From contig CM106586.1 of the NCBI GenBank assembly GCA_048013815.1, forward strand, positions 21,762,001 through 21,826,000: 64,000 nucleotides of DNA. Direction: 5' to 3'. Position numbers and translations under genes: made by a program. Shown piece after piece: positions 1 through 12,300 of this stretch. Within the stretch, counting starts at the first letter, position 1, and each line of letters opens with the position of its first letter. The notes under the pieces are model-generated. The model was not told the DNA's origin, did not search any database, and saw only the letters and a program-made list of their open reading frames with translations. This DNA comes from Setoptus koraiensis (lineage: Eukaryota > Arthropoda).

Positions 1-458
1 AGTTGTTGCTGTTGTTTGTTGGGCGCCTTCTGCTGGCAAGCGGCAACAACGGCACAACTGCAACAACTCATTTTCGCTGTTGCTTGTTTTATCCGTTTGG
101 CCGTTCGTTGTGTGTATTGCGCACAACAACGTGACCATCGCAATGGGTCGGCTCCATTTGAAGTGAGCGGCTCCACTTTGCTGCCAACCGGGCTCGAGGC
201 CGCGCTTCGATTCGCGGCCGAAGCGATGGGCGCAAATCGAAGCCCATTCAATTCGAAGCGAGCGAGCATGATTCATCATAATCATGTCATAATCAATTAA
301 GCATGTGATAACTGCAAACAAGAGCGATCAAGAGCGAAGCGTCAACGATTTAAACACGGTAGGTGCTAATTTGACGGCTGCAACATGTGCATCGATATTC
401 GGGCCGCCATTCAATTTGACGAGCACGGGCCGGCTACCTGTCCGTGGCCAGCGCCCAG

Positions 459-524
459 CGACCAAGCGGCAACCGAACGGCGACCGAGCGGCGACCGAGC
501 GGCGATCGAGCGGCAACCGAACGG
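459..524. repeat. 11-bp tandem repeat, 6 copies
   Basis: Six consecutive 11-bp units of the form CGACCGAGCGG / CAACCGAACGG follow each other without gaps. Units differ at one to three positions. Because 11 is not a multiple of three, the array is open in several frames at once and creates spurious Arg/Ala/Thr-rich reading frames. Confidence 0.9.
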
Positions 525-3041
525 CCGGCGAGCCTCGGGCTCACTCATTGGCGCTGCACGACTTATCGCCCACCAATAGGCGCCGAAGCCGGCCGAAAGC
601 ACAAATATCGAAGCGTAGCCAATGTCTTATATTGTATTAATGTTATATCGTGGCGCGTAACATTGTAGCTGGCGCATTGTTGGTAGCTAATAGCTGGCAA
701 TTATTAGATTTGTCCAACTAGAACTAATGAGACGTCATGATCTCGGCCCACAATGGCCGCTGATGACGCTCTTCACCTTGCCAAACTGTCTGCTCTCTTG
801 TATTTTTTTATTTTTGTTGTTTGTAGCGCTTATGGGCGCTCAAAATTAATTAGTCCAATCAAGTTAGATAAGCTGCGAGTCGCAATTTATCGCTCGTGCG
901 CCATTCTTCATCGACGTGCTCGTCGCCGTCGCCGTCGTCCATCCAACTGTAACGTGTTTTCGGCCATTCAACTGGCCAGTTTAATCCGAAGCCGAAAACA
1001 ACAACGCCAACATCAGTAGCAAAATGGTAGCAATCTGAGAAAAAGAAACGAAAGCAACGCCGCCCTTGAGACAGACGCCGCATCAACCAGCCACCCACTG
1101 CCCGCTGCGTCACATTGTCCGGCATTGTTTTGAGGCACTGGCGCCATCCTCTATACATCCGTTACATCATGTTATATAACATCATCATATAATATCATCA
1201 TCAGCATATAATATCGTCATCATACAATATTGTCGGCGTCAATGTAGCGCTTGTTCCATTCATTGTTTGATTATTGTTGTTTCATGCCGTTATTATGCAA
1301 CGTTATTATCAGCGGCCCTAATGAAGCCTCGACAGCCTCTGATGGCTCTAGTTGGCAGAGACTTTGCATGGCAGCAACTGGATTCGCTCGGGGTGTAAAT
1401 TTTTCATGAATGAATGTGCGTCTTCGATTGAGTTTGCGTCGGCCAATCTCTAAACAATTTGACCATGTTCGGACCGTTGCACTCCGTATTTCGGCGCACT
1501 CTGTCGTTGTGAAACTCTCTAAATATCGCAATAATAATTGGAAACTTGGAAAAATAATAAAAGATTTTCTCGATCGGTTTGAAAAAGCGCGAGTTGCTTG
1601 CGAAAACTTGAGTCAGCAATCTTAATTGCCATGCTCGAGCATGTCTCACTTAGGCTACTGATCTCAGCTAACTGAAAAGCAACCAACGTCTTTGTTCTCG
1701 AGCAGTTACAAGCTTCTAAACTTGAAAACAATTTTTAATTCTGAACAAATACTGGCATTTACGATCGATGTAAATTCACCACTGACCATCTATTGTTTGT
1801 GACCAGTGACGCCACCTAGAGTTGAAATTTTCATTCACGGCATGAAAGGCAAACAAAAAGATTTGTTGCCAGCGAAGCCTCAATTTTGTTTCGCTCTCAA
1901 GGCTTATTATCATGGCAAATGTCTCAATTTACGAGCCACGGTGCTGTCAGTGTGGCAGGCTAACGGGTCCGATTTGGTAGTGAGTTGATACTACCGAAAC
2001 AAATAAGTAAATATTGATATGAAAATAATTAGCTGGTTGAGAGCTGACAGAAGAGTTGATTGATCAGACAGTGATAGCAACACCTCCTGATTGATCGGTC
2101 AACATACGCGGGGCCGCCTAAATAATTCCGAAACAAAATGCACCGACCGATAATTCAGCGAACAGAATCCAGTGAAGGTCTCGAGTTTCGAGAGAGATCC
2201 AAGATAAGTCTGACCACACACACGCACACAAAATCGGAGGCATTTATGATAATAATTGTGGATGTTATCGAAGAAAAGAGTTCTCTTTGTTTATCTCTGC
2301 GACTGGCGGACGTCTTGTGGCTGGCTTCGGATGATTGATCGGCATAAAAAGATTATCATTGAGAGAGGATTGAGCTGACTGACAGTGAGCGAGCAAGCTA
2401 CTTGGCCGCTTCTAAGTGGACAATTGTCGGATTGCTGACTCATTCAGGTGAGGATGTTGTCGGAGAAAAGTTTTTTCGTCGAAAAGTCGGTTGCCGAGAA
2501 ACGATCAATCTCGACACTTTCATTGATGACAATTTGCATTTGTTCGTTTGGCGGCCACACAGTGACACTTACTTTGTTAGATAGCACTTGTCGTGTTGCC
2601 GTATCTTTTGTCGAGGCCCGCTAATCTAATCTCGATCTACTACTAGCGTGGACCACTAGCGCTGTGGCACTAAATAGAGAGCAGATAGTGGTGGTGGTAT
2701 TCACGCGTGAATACTATCCTGCACAGTGGCTATAAATAGAGTATATATAATAATATAAAATTTAAATATACGCAAAGTAATGGTTTGTTTGTCAGCTGCC
2801 TATTCGGCTGGAAGGAGTGAGTTGCAATTGGTTGCAACAAAAACAAAAGTGACTTCTCAACTGACAATTTGTTCGAACTGACGGGGCCAGTTCGAATTCG
2901 CAGACAGTTGATTGCCGGCCAGTGTGTCCAATCTAGGTGATACGGCCAACGGGACCAGTGGCCATAATTAGTGGTTTGTGGTGCCTTTGCTCCCGAACGA
3001 TAATGGTGCCTCTTAATTTACAACGACCACTGTATGCCTGG

Positions 3042-3148
3042 ATTATACCTCTATTATACCTCTATTGTACCTCTATTATACCTGTGTGTATAGCTGCATT
3101 TTACCTGTGTCATGGCTGCATTTTACCTGTGTCATGGCTGCATTTTAC
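3042..3148. repeat. Compound tandem repeat (11 bp, then 22 bp)
   Basis: About four units of an 11-bp TTATACCTCTA-like repeat run straight into three copies of a 22-23 bp unit containing TGGCTGCATTTTACC; the last two full copies are identical. This is simple local duplication. It generates the Tyr/Ile/Leu-rich spurious frame seen around 2.9-3.4 kb. Confidence 0.85.
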
Positions 3149-4476
3149 CTGCGCTATAGGCACTGTGTGGCGGGCGCGAGAGGAGCGCGGAGCGGTTGCA
3201 TTTCGACTTTATTACAGGCGCACACGACGAGCCTGTCACATAAACAAATTATCAACTAGGTTGCCAAGAAGCAACAAGAAGCAACAAGCAGCGACGAGAA
3301 GCGCCAACAAGCGACCAACCAGGGCCAGAAAAGAAGCGAGCGGCTCATCAGAGAGAACGCGCAGCGCACGTCCGAACAACTACTTGTTGCTTTCGCTTCT
3401 TTGACACACACATACCCTGTCAAACATACCCCAAACAGACAAAACAATTAATTGTCGATGTGTGATTATCACGCGCCACTCATTTGAATATCTGCACAGC
3501 GCACACGATATTCAAATGAGAATTCTAACACAACAACAGCGACCGCGACAAGCGCACCAGCAACGGTGCGCTGCCGAGAGAACGTTCCAGGGCGAGAGAA
3601 CCTTCGAAGGCGAGCAAACTCATTAATTAGAAATACCCTGTGGCCAATGGCCAGCCAAACGAACGGCGCTGTGTCCATTAAATGTGTGCATGGTCAATCC
3701 TCTCCTTTCGCGAGGATCAACAATGCGAGGTGGCCACACACGACCACTTGTGACCTCACTGGTTGTCGCTTGCACGACGGACCTGAGTCCGTCCATTGGC
3801 TTCCATTGGCTTCTATTGGCTGCCGTTGGCTGCTCGGCCGCTTGCGTGACCCGTGTGTCACCTATGAATAATGTCCAACGCTCGGCTTGAACATAAAACA
3901 AAGAACTCCGATTGACAGATTCGTCCAACGAGACGCTGCCGTGCCCATCGTCGAGTGGCTGTGAGAAATGGGCCCCCATTCGCTCGCCTGACAGCACAGT
4001 TTCTGGCCAACTCCACACCGAAGCAGCCCAACGGCCGACGGCTCACTAGCGGTTGGTTTAAACTGGCCGATTTTGTATTTCTTTTTTTTCTAGAATCGGC
4101 CAGTCTAAACCGCAGTCGGCATCACCGGTAATTTCGAGTAAAATTAGCAATTACAACAGGCCCGTGTGTTGGCCAAATGTGGACGGCAGGCAGGCTTGTC
4201 GAAGGAAGGAGCAGATGCCCAGTTTCTCTGGTCACCAATTCGCGACACGATAGGGCTGCTGGCCGGGCAGCCCTTCACCTGAGCAAAACACAAAGTATTT
4301 AGTTGTTAGTAACAGTTTATTTTTGTCATTGTTATTCATGCATGAATATTGTGTTTGTGCCAGTGTCTCAAAGCGTACAACTTATACGGTATCAGCATGC
4401 ATTTGTTTCCGATGGTTTTAACGGTTTGATTTTGACCAACTAATTAATTGATTGATTAAAGGTGAGCTTCACGCTG

Positions 4477-4794
4477 TCATTGTGACACTGGCTTGCCACA
4501 ATAACAGAATATTCTGCCTTCGAGGATGTTTTTGTTTTCCACGAGCTGTCCAATTGGAAAGCCGATGCTAGCACAACAAGATTCACATGTTTTCAGGGTG
4601 TGCGAATACAGTTCACATTCGCCCGAACTGTCAAACTTGATGATGGAAGCGTGCTGCTGACCAGTGCCATCAGCTGATACTTGATTGTCACCTGTTGCGG
4701 CTGCTCGCAAGCTGGCCACAGCCATACAAAATGATGCGACAAAGATGAACAGTGACCAATTGTGAACAATTATGCAGGCGTAGGTGGACGGCAT
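4477..4794 (-). CDS. Small secreted Cys-rich protein
   Basis: A 105-residue reading frame with a true ATG. Residues about 12-28 form a hydrophobic stretch followed by small residues (SLRAAA), which looks like a signal peptide. The mature part is short, with low-complexity Gly/Ser/Gln followed by a C-terminal cluster of six cysteines spaced C-x9-C-x2-CC-x22-C-x-C and ending CGKPVSQ. That pattern predicts three disulfides in an exported peptide or small hormone- or toxin-like fold. I do not recognise the family. The gene is single-exon as read and isolated: no other convincing coding sequence lies within several kb. An AT-rich AAATATTTAAA stretch about 25-35 bp upstream could act as a core promoter. 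A chance frame is possible, but the signal-peptide plus paired-Cys architecture argues against it. Confidence 0.55.
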   Translation of the reverse strand: MPSTYACIIVHNWSLFIFVASFCMAVASLRAAATGDNQVSADGTGQQHASIIKFDSSGECELYSHTLKTCESCCASIGFPIGQLVENKNILEGRIFCYCGKPVSQ

Positions 4795-7581
4795 TGCAAA
4801 TTACAATTTGTGGTCGTTTAAATATTTGATTTGTTAGTGGACAAAATTTGCGATTGCAATAGTCAGTTATTATTTATGGTGCAAATAGCGGCCGCTCCAC
4901 GAATATGAGCGCTTTTTTCGGCTACAGTTACTCTTTCATTGTCACCTGTATACATTAGCTGCATTCGATGCGTCTCAACGTGGTCACATGTATGACTATG
5001 AATAAACAAATATATTAATACACACGATAAATATTAATACATGGTGGTTAAATATAGCGAGATACAGTGGGCTTCGTTGCGATGTTCATGAAACAGCCAG
5101 GCAAATTCAATTCAAACGATTTTGCACGATCACACAACAAGATTTTACAGGTAACGAGGTTCATCTTATCGACAGGTTTGTTGCACGATCGATGGCTCGA
5201 CTTTTTGAAACTCGACCGACTGGCTTTGTCGAAACTGTCATGTGTGATACAAAATAGCGCCAGGTATCAACCTGGTTGGTTGTCGTCAGTGTCAGTGTTT
5301 TTGAAGCGCCGGCTTTCCGCTGGCGCGACCATTGTTGGCGATCGACTATTGTCAATCGTGCAGTGACAATTGTCAGAAATGAGCCAAGTCGCCGGCATTG
5401 CGACCAACCAACAAAAGAATGGACCATTTGAGGCGGAAATTGAACAGAAATCGGCGAAAACAGTAGATAACATGGCAAGTAGATAAATTGGCAACTCGCC
5501 CCCAATTTATATGCAGTGTCTTGGGGGTCGAGTTGGCTGGGGCGCCCACAGTTGCCAGGAATGTGTGATTTTAAATCGAAGCCAACAAGTTGTAAATAGA
5601 GATTGCCGACTGTGATATCCCAATGTCACTTCATTGTTCGCTGTTGTCATTCCGTCGGCATGTGGCCGCCCCATTTAACACGACACGACAAACAAATGAC
5701 CGCTAGATTTTCAGCCGATTTTCAGTCGATTTTCAGTGCATCTCTGTGGGTGCGTCACACGAAACTCGTGTCCAGTCTTGGTTCTGAACTGTTACGACTC
5801 ACTCATTGGTATCGCTCATTAACATGGCACGAACACACATGTTTGCAAACATTGACTTTATTGTGGCTGCCTTGCTCGCTATCTCAGTCAGGTAACGGTT
5901 GTGTGCATTAGTTGTCGCAACGGCAGAGAAAAGAGCAGATTTTTTCGGAATTTCAACGGATCTGAAACAAATCAAAATGCGATTGTGTCTGGCTCATAGG
6001 CACGCCATTGGCACCGAAAGGCACGTTGGCATTCGCGCATCACGGGCCAGAGAATTGGCCGGCGGCCAGCGTTGACCGGCCACTGACAATCGACAACGAA
6101 TAGGCCCATTAAACATGAAATTATAATAAATAAAATTGTGCTGAATATTATCTAATTTGTGCTGAAAACTGGCAAAGGTCTCCGTTGAAAATAACAACCA
6201 ACCGCAGCCAGGCGAACACAATTTGGCCATTTCGCACTGCCGATTGCTGATTTGGTAGCTACGGCCAAGTGCAACATGCAAGCCATTTCGGACAGACTCA
6301 TATATGCTGACAATGGTGAAATGTTATGAATTATATTCAAATATTTGATATATCGGCCCAAGTCACCGCGCCATCTACAATCACGCTCAGTAAAAGCGGC
6401 AACGTGACGCAACGTGACGCAACGTGCCAGCTCAAAATCACTGTTGCATGATGATGCAACAGAGAGAGAGACGGACGTGCAGTTGCAGTTTAATCTCGTG
6501 GTCAGCATCATTAGTGACGCGCTCATTGGTAATTAATTTGAATTAATATTGAATATTCACTTTCGTTGGTCATATTTATTTTTTTTTAAACTCATAACTG
6601 GCAGTCAGTTTGTGGGTGTTAGTTTGGGCAAGCTTGCGCGTGGGCCACGCGCTCCAAACAAAGCTCGCACTTATATTATGAGTCTCGTAACGGTCGCAAA
6701 GGTTGCCACTAGATAACAGGCTCACAATTATATAACGGACTTATAGTTATATAACAGGGCTGTTATTTCAATTCAAGTTTCAGTTTGCGTGTGTCATGTT
6801 GACCGTTTTTCACACAAACCGTTGAGCTGTCAGTTGGTGTGGCAGCGACTGACCACTAGACACGCAGTTCCGCATTGTGATGATTTATAATGCAGCGTTT
6901 GTGGCGCATTCGCTCAAATGATCAACGGCGCTGATTATATTAGACACTTTGCATAATGACTAATCTTTGTTTGTTTGTGCTCAGCTTGTCAAAATGGGGC
7001 TACATGTTGCGATCAACGGTCAACTGGAGCCACAATGACGCTCGCAACAGGTAGCCCTTGCTTTGGCCGCCAAAGTTTGGCGACAGTGGCGACACTGGCC
7101 GCTAATTTAGTGGCCGTTTTGCTGACCAGCTCAGTCTGTCAACAGTGTTGGCTGCAACTGATATATTTTAATCAGCGTTTTCATCTTTTCAACATCCTTT
7201 CCACTGACAACTGATAGAGACGCAACCTTTACAACGACTAACCATTACGAAGAAGCATGCAACAGTTTTATTATTCATGCACAATGAATGAATAAAACAA
7301 GTGACATTTGTTGTGCATGCGATTGAAGTGAAATGTTGAAATAATTTGAACAAAAATTGAACGATCGCCCAATCAAATTAAATGATGTCACCTCGATGCT
7401 TATTCAATTGTCATCGCGATGTACGGATATAAATAAAAGCCGCAGTTTTATTGTTAGTTCAAATCCACATTGTGCTAGTCGGAGCCTGAGCATCATGGGG
7501 CCACTGGCGGCCCAACGCAAAACTATGCTCTTATCTTGTCTTGCAAGCAACATGATGCAAATACATCCATCACGCGTTACT

Positions 7582-7641
7582 GTGGCGGCTAATATAGCGG
7601 CTAATGTGGCGGCTAATGTGGCGGCTCATATGGCGGCTGCA
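7582..7641. repeat. 12-bp tandem repeat, 5 copies
   Basis: Five 12-bp units of GTGGCGGCTAAT and close variants. Each unit contains a GCGGCT/ATGGCGGC core resembling the YY1/Pho site, so the array could be a cluster of such sites. The 12-bp period also encodes an Ala/Asn-rich tetrapeptide repeat in one frame, which I regard as incidental. Confidence 0.85.
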
Positions 7642-9230
7642 AACGTGATTTGCGTTTGTAGCCGGCGGAGATTTGAGAATTGCATTCGCAAACAAGAGTT
7701 CGCAAACAAGAGGCTGGCCGTTAGTCAATAATCAATGATTTAATAATTCATAAATGACAGGTGAAGCGAGCAACAGCCGAGAGCGGGTACGTGCCAAATT
7801 GATGGACACGCGCAGGGTGCTGCTCGTGGCAGCTCTGACTGGTGCCAGAGGAAACAATGTGGGCGCAATATGGACGATGCATTGATGGGCTGTTTGTTGT
7901 GTGCCGCTACTCGTTAACCATCAATTAAGACCACCCATGCAAATCACAAAGTCGCCCTTCGCAAGTTTGTTACTATTGCAAGCGAGCGACTCGCAATTTA
8001 AAACTAACCATAATTGAATATTCTTATTCTGCCGGCATTTACAGGTAGTCGTCGAACGGCTGATTAGGGTGCTAAATCACACAACAGCGCACTGTAATTA
8101 TGGTCGCCTCTTTGTTTGTTAGCAATGCCTCATTAGATTGTTGTTGTTGTTGTTATCATCATCAGTGGTGAGTTATGTGTTGGGTGCCTGATTCAAATTG
8201 CCGATTAAATTTGTTACTTGGGCGACCGCCCGCATAAACAATGCCACTGATTGCCGATCTGAGCTGGCCTGCTCACCCAGGCTCTGGCTCGTTTGTTCTG
8301 GCTGTCGGCCATTGCTAGTGCCAGTTGACCGATTGCCATTCAAGGCCGACCATTATCGCACCTCCGAAACACCAGCGAAGCGAAAATTTCCTGCCAGAAA
8401 ATAGCGGCTGAGCAGCAGTCAGAGTGGATCAGAGTAAGAGCCCGTCGCTGTGGCTTCGCTGCTCAACCGCTACAGGCACAACAAGAGGCCCACATTGAAA
8501 CACAAAGAGACCAATTCCATAATGACTGGTCCTACTGGCACAATCGCCAGCCTCAATTGGGGCCAGCGAAAGTATGGCCGGCAGTGGGCAGCCGCTTGGT
8601 CAGTTTTGTGACAGGTTAGCGCGTGTCAAACAGCAGCCACTGTGCACACTGGCCAGCGGCCCACAGGACAGCTGATTCCGTGGAGGATAAATATAGACAT
8701 AGAGGCCTATATCATACGATTGTTGCAGTTACTCCAATGAGCACCGCCAATAAACATCGCGCAAGAGCGCAGGTGAGGGCGAAAGTTTTCGTGCGCCCAA
8801 ATTCTTTATATAGATTTTCTTGAAATATATTATCATCTTTATTGGGCTCGATTTTCGGCCACCGGTCACCTTTGGCGTCGTGCACCAGTGTTTGCTTATG
8901 CAACACATTCATTAACGATATTCTTTCTCGATATTCTCTCTGGGGCCTGTCGCGGCCCCTTAGTGTTGCTGCTACACTGACCACTGAATTGTATCAGTCC
9001 GAAGGAAGTTCCTCTGCACAATTGGCCCTGTTCGGACAGCCACGACAACAGCAACGACAAGGATGTCACAAATCATGATTAAAAGAACTTCGCTGGTCAG
9101 TCGAATTGGCGCACAGTTCACGTTTATGTGAAACACGGGCCCATATCGATGGTGATCCCTGATTAGCATATCACTGCTCTTTGGCCATTCATATTTTGCA
9201 CACCCTGTCAGCCGAGTGTCCGCTCTTACA

Positions 9231-9302
9231 CGCCAAACGCGAGACACGCCAAACGCGAGACACGCCAAACGCGAGACACGCCAAACGCGAGACACGCCAA
9301 AC
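9231..9302. repeat. 16-bp tandem repeat, 4.5 copies
   Basis: Four perfect copies and one half copy of CGCCAAACGCGAGACA, head to tail with no spacer. The perfect identity points to recent expansion or active homogenisation, so length variation between individuals is likely. There are no unique spacers, so it is not a CRISPR-type array. Confidence 0.95.
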
Positions 9303-12300
9303 TGTTGCGCCCCCGAGAGAGCCAATTGTAACCCAATTTAAGTTTCGCTTTCACACAAGCAAGTTGTCATTGTTGTCGGCCGCCATTGCCACTGTAGCAG
9401 TGAAACGGATATTGTTGACCACTGGTCAGTCGTCATGCGATATTAATGATTTTCCTTTCGCCTCTCTGCCTCCATCACTTAAACATGTAAACAACAACCA
9501 CCAGTTGAATGGAGACGTAACTCAATCGCCGTTGCGCACTCGATCTGTTTCGCCGCTGTCGACCTCGTCGTCGTCGTCGTCGTCGTCGCCACCGTTTGTT
9601 CCATTTCTTCGCATGGCCAAACTGACCATTGGATGTCACCTTTAGTTTCGGCTTTTTGCAACTGGGCACCACTCCAGTTATATCAGTTCGAAGGTGCGCT
9701 GTCGAACGAGACTTGGACAAGTCTCGACAGGGCCAGCTCCGTTGTTGACGTGCACTGATTGAATGTGCCACCACGGACAATGAAATATCCTTTTCATTCG
9801 AACTAGTCTGAGTCGAAGAGAACAAGACGAGCCAATTTAGGCCAATCACGGCAAAGGCAAACAATTGGCAACAATTAGCTATCGCGGCGGACGCAAAATG
9901 CATTGGCAAAAGACGATATTGGATTTGAGTTATTGTCGGATGTTTCGTGTCAAAACATGCTCGTTTTTGTGACGAGAATAGTAGTCCAATTTCCATAGTG
10001 GCCGCCAGCGGACATTTATGATTTATTTCCATGTCAGTGGAAACGAATGGGCACAAAGACGAGCCTGATCCAATTTACAATTCAATAATAATCCAATTCA
10101 TTTTAAATTCAACTGTCGTGATCAAACAGCGACGCAATTACGCTCTACAAGCCGGCTCAAATTTCTCCCCATTTTTACTACTATTCTGGTCGTGTGTTTG
10201 TGCAAAATTTGCAAATTTGTGCCATCATTGTTTGTGAATTAGCCTGTGAATGCTCATTTGTATATTCGTTGGTTGCTGTTCTTTTTTCTTTACCTGTCCG
10301 CCAACTATTTTCATTTGGTCAAGCAAATTCAGTGTCTGGCCTCATTGTAACATGCTCGCTTACCTATACAATTTTTACGCCAATTTAAACATGTTTCCTA
10401 GAGTCTGTGGCACGAGAGAACAGTGTCCACTAGCGGGCACCCAGAGAGGATAAATTGCAACTGATAAATTGCAGCAAGTAGGCCAATGGAAGTGCAGCCA
10501 TGAGCACACAACAAATGAAAACAGAGAGGGGAAATAGGTGAGTTCGTTAGCTGGCCTCCTTGTTGGCCTTTGTTTGCAACAATGGATTATTCAAATGGTC
10601 AGCGAGCAGCAAAGCCACTGTTTGCTTGTTGCGCTGACCATCGCGGCGACACAAAAACCGAAAGACGTTCGAGATTGTCGGTGCATAAGTAGTGGTCAGT
10701 TGTTTTTCAAACGCTTCTGTCGACAGAAGCGTCAAAATAAGAGTTTATCCGCTTGATTGGACGCGCCATGTCACTGTTGATGTTGATCCAATTTGATCAA
10801 GCATAACGTGATGAAATAGAATCAAACGAGACGACAGTTGATCGCTCTGTTGGCGTGCCAACAACCACGACAGCGTTCAATTTCAGTCAGATGATTTGCA
10901 GTTGCAAAAGCAAGGATGTTTGTACTTTGATCGGCACAACGGAGCGCCCTTCGAAACTTGACCAGTTCTAGATTTGAATGGATTTCAGGCGCTGACCTTG
11001 GCGCGATTTCGCTCACCAGTGGGTACCAATCTGTCTGTATTGACACCAGCGGCACTATTTCTGACCCTTAGACCAGCATGAAGCTAGAGATAATAAATAA
11101 TGGATAAATGATAATTGGCCAGATTGGATTGGACGGGGCGCTTTCGGATTCATGGTGGCCGCGATGGCGGTGTGAGGTAATTTGGCCAGCACACTTGCCG
11201 CCATCGTGTGTGAGAAGCGCCAACGAGATTCAAAGTCACATCAAGGTAATAGTGAGCAATTACGCAATATCTATTGACCAGTGAGCATTGGCTCAGTGAG
11301 TTAGCAAAACGTTAAGTGTGAGAATCGTGATCGACTCACTCACTCACACCAACACACTCAGTGACCTCACAGCCAGCAAGTCAGATTTATTAACAAGATA
11401 TTGCATCATACGCGTCGGCGTTAATGATGTGAGAACAACATCCTTAATTTGCATAATTACAATCAACTAATGGGTGCTGCAATGGTTGCGCAATGCAATG
11501 CAGCAATGGTTGGTGTTGGCCAGCAGACAGAAGAGAATATCAATTGTCGATGTGATCTAGTTATAGTTACGGCACGTTCTTGCCACTCTCACCATCACGA
11601 GAAATTGCGTGTGGCGCTCTATCGCAGAGCATTGGTGAGATTCAGCACAGTTTCTTCAGCAGTTATTTTGGGCAGAAGAAAAGAGCAAGAGAAAATTGGC
11701 TCATTTTTCGCTTCTTTCTTTTTTATCAATCACTACTGTTTCTATGTTACGCATTTCAACACGTCTCTAAACCTGCCAACACCGCACTGAATTATTCAGC
11801 TCGCATTAATTAGTTATCATTAATATTGCGTAACGAGCAGAGAAAACAACCGACAGACGCTAATGACAAGTTATCAGTCCGAATAGTACATAATATGCAA
11901 ATCACGGCCGTCGCCACCATAAATATTCGTGTATGCATTGATATTGGTCAAAAGATTGACCGGTGCTGGAGGCGCCATCTCGCGCCCGTTCCCAGATGCA
12001 GCATAATTACGTCCCGTTAATTGCAAGTGGGCATTTTTAGGCAATGTAAATCGTATTCGACAATTAACGGTTTCCAGTTCGATCGCGAGCTCGAAATCCC
12101 GCGAAGCCGTTCCTAAATCAATGCTCACATTTGCGCTGGCCAGCATCGTGCGACACTTCGCACCGATTAGCATCGATTCGCATCGATTGTGCGATGCAAC
12201 TGGTGGATATTTCGATTTCATTATATCGATGGTCGCATCCAACAATCCACTATATCTGTCTCGGAGCTGTTTCAGTTCGGGTCAGCTTATTTCGCGATCC

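Larger units (their letters stand above)
1..4476. other. Gene-poor tract with tandem repeats
   Basis: I see no supportable gene here. Open frames are short, overlap on both strands and mostly lack an ATG. The sequence is rich in GGCC/TGGCC words and in CAACAA/TTGTTG runs. Two tandem arrays, listed separately, lie inside it. It could be an upstream regulatory landscape or intronic sequence of a gene whose exons lie outside the window; nothing in it decides this. Confidence 0.6.

Noticed and set aside
2937-3404. 155-codon plus-strand frame
   Set aside because: It runs through the compound tandem repeat at 3,042-3,148 and then Arg/Ala-rich low complexity; its first codon is not ATG.
9231-9302. 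16-bp perfect repeat considered as a CRISPR-like array
   Set aside because: Units abut with no unique spacers, and the window is eukaryotic.
9475-10056. 193-codon minus-strand frame
   Set aside because: Its central part is a (TCG/CGA)n triplet run, the rest has no domain signal, and opposite-strand frames are equally open.
11874-12245. 123-codon minus-strand frame
   Set aside because: Starts at TTG, shows no domain, and includes GATCGAT-rich low-complexity sequence; kept only as background.
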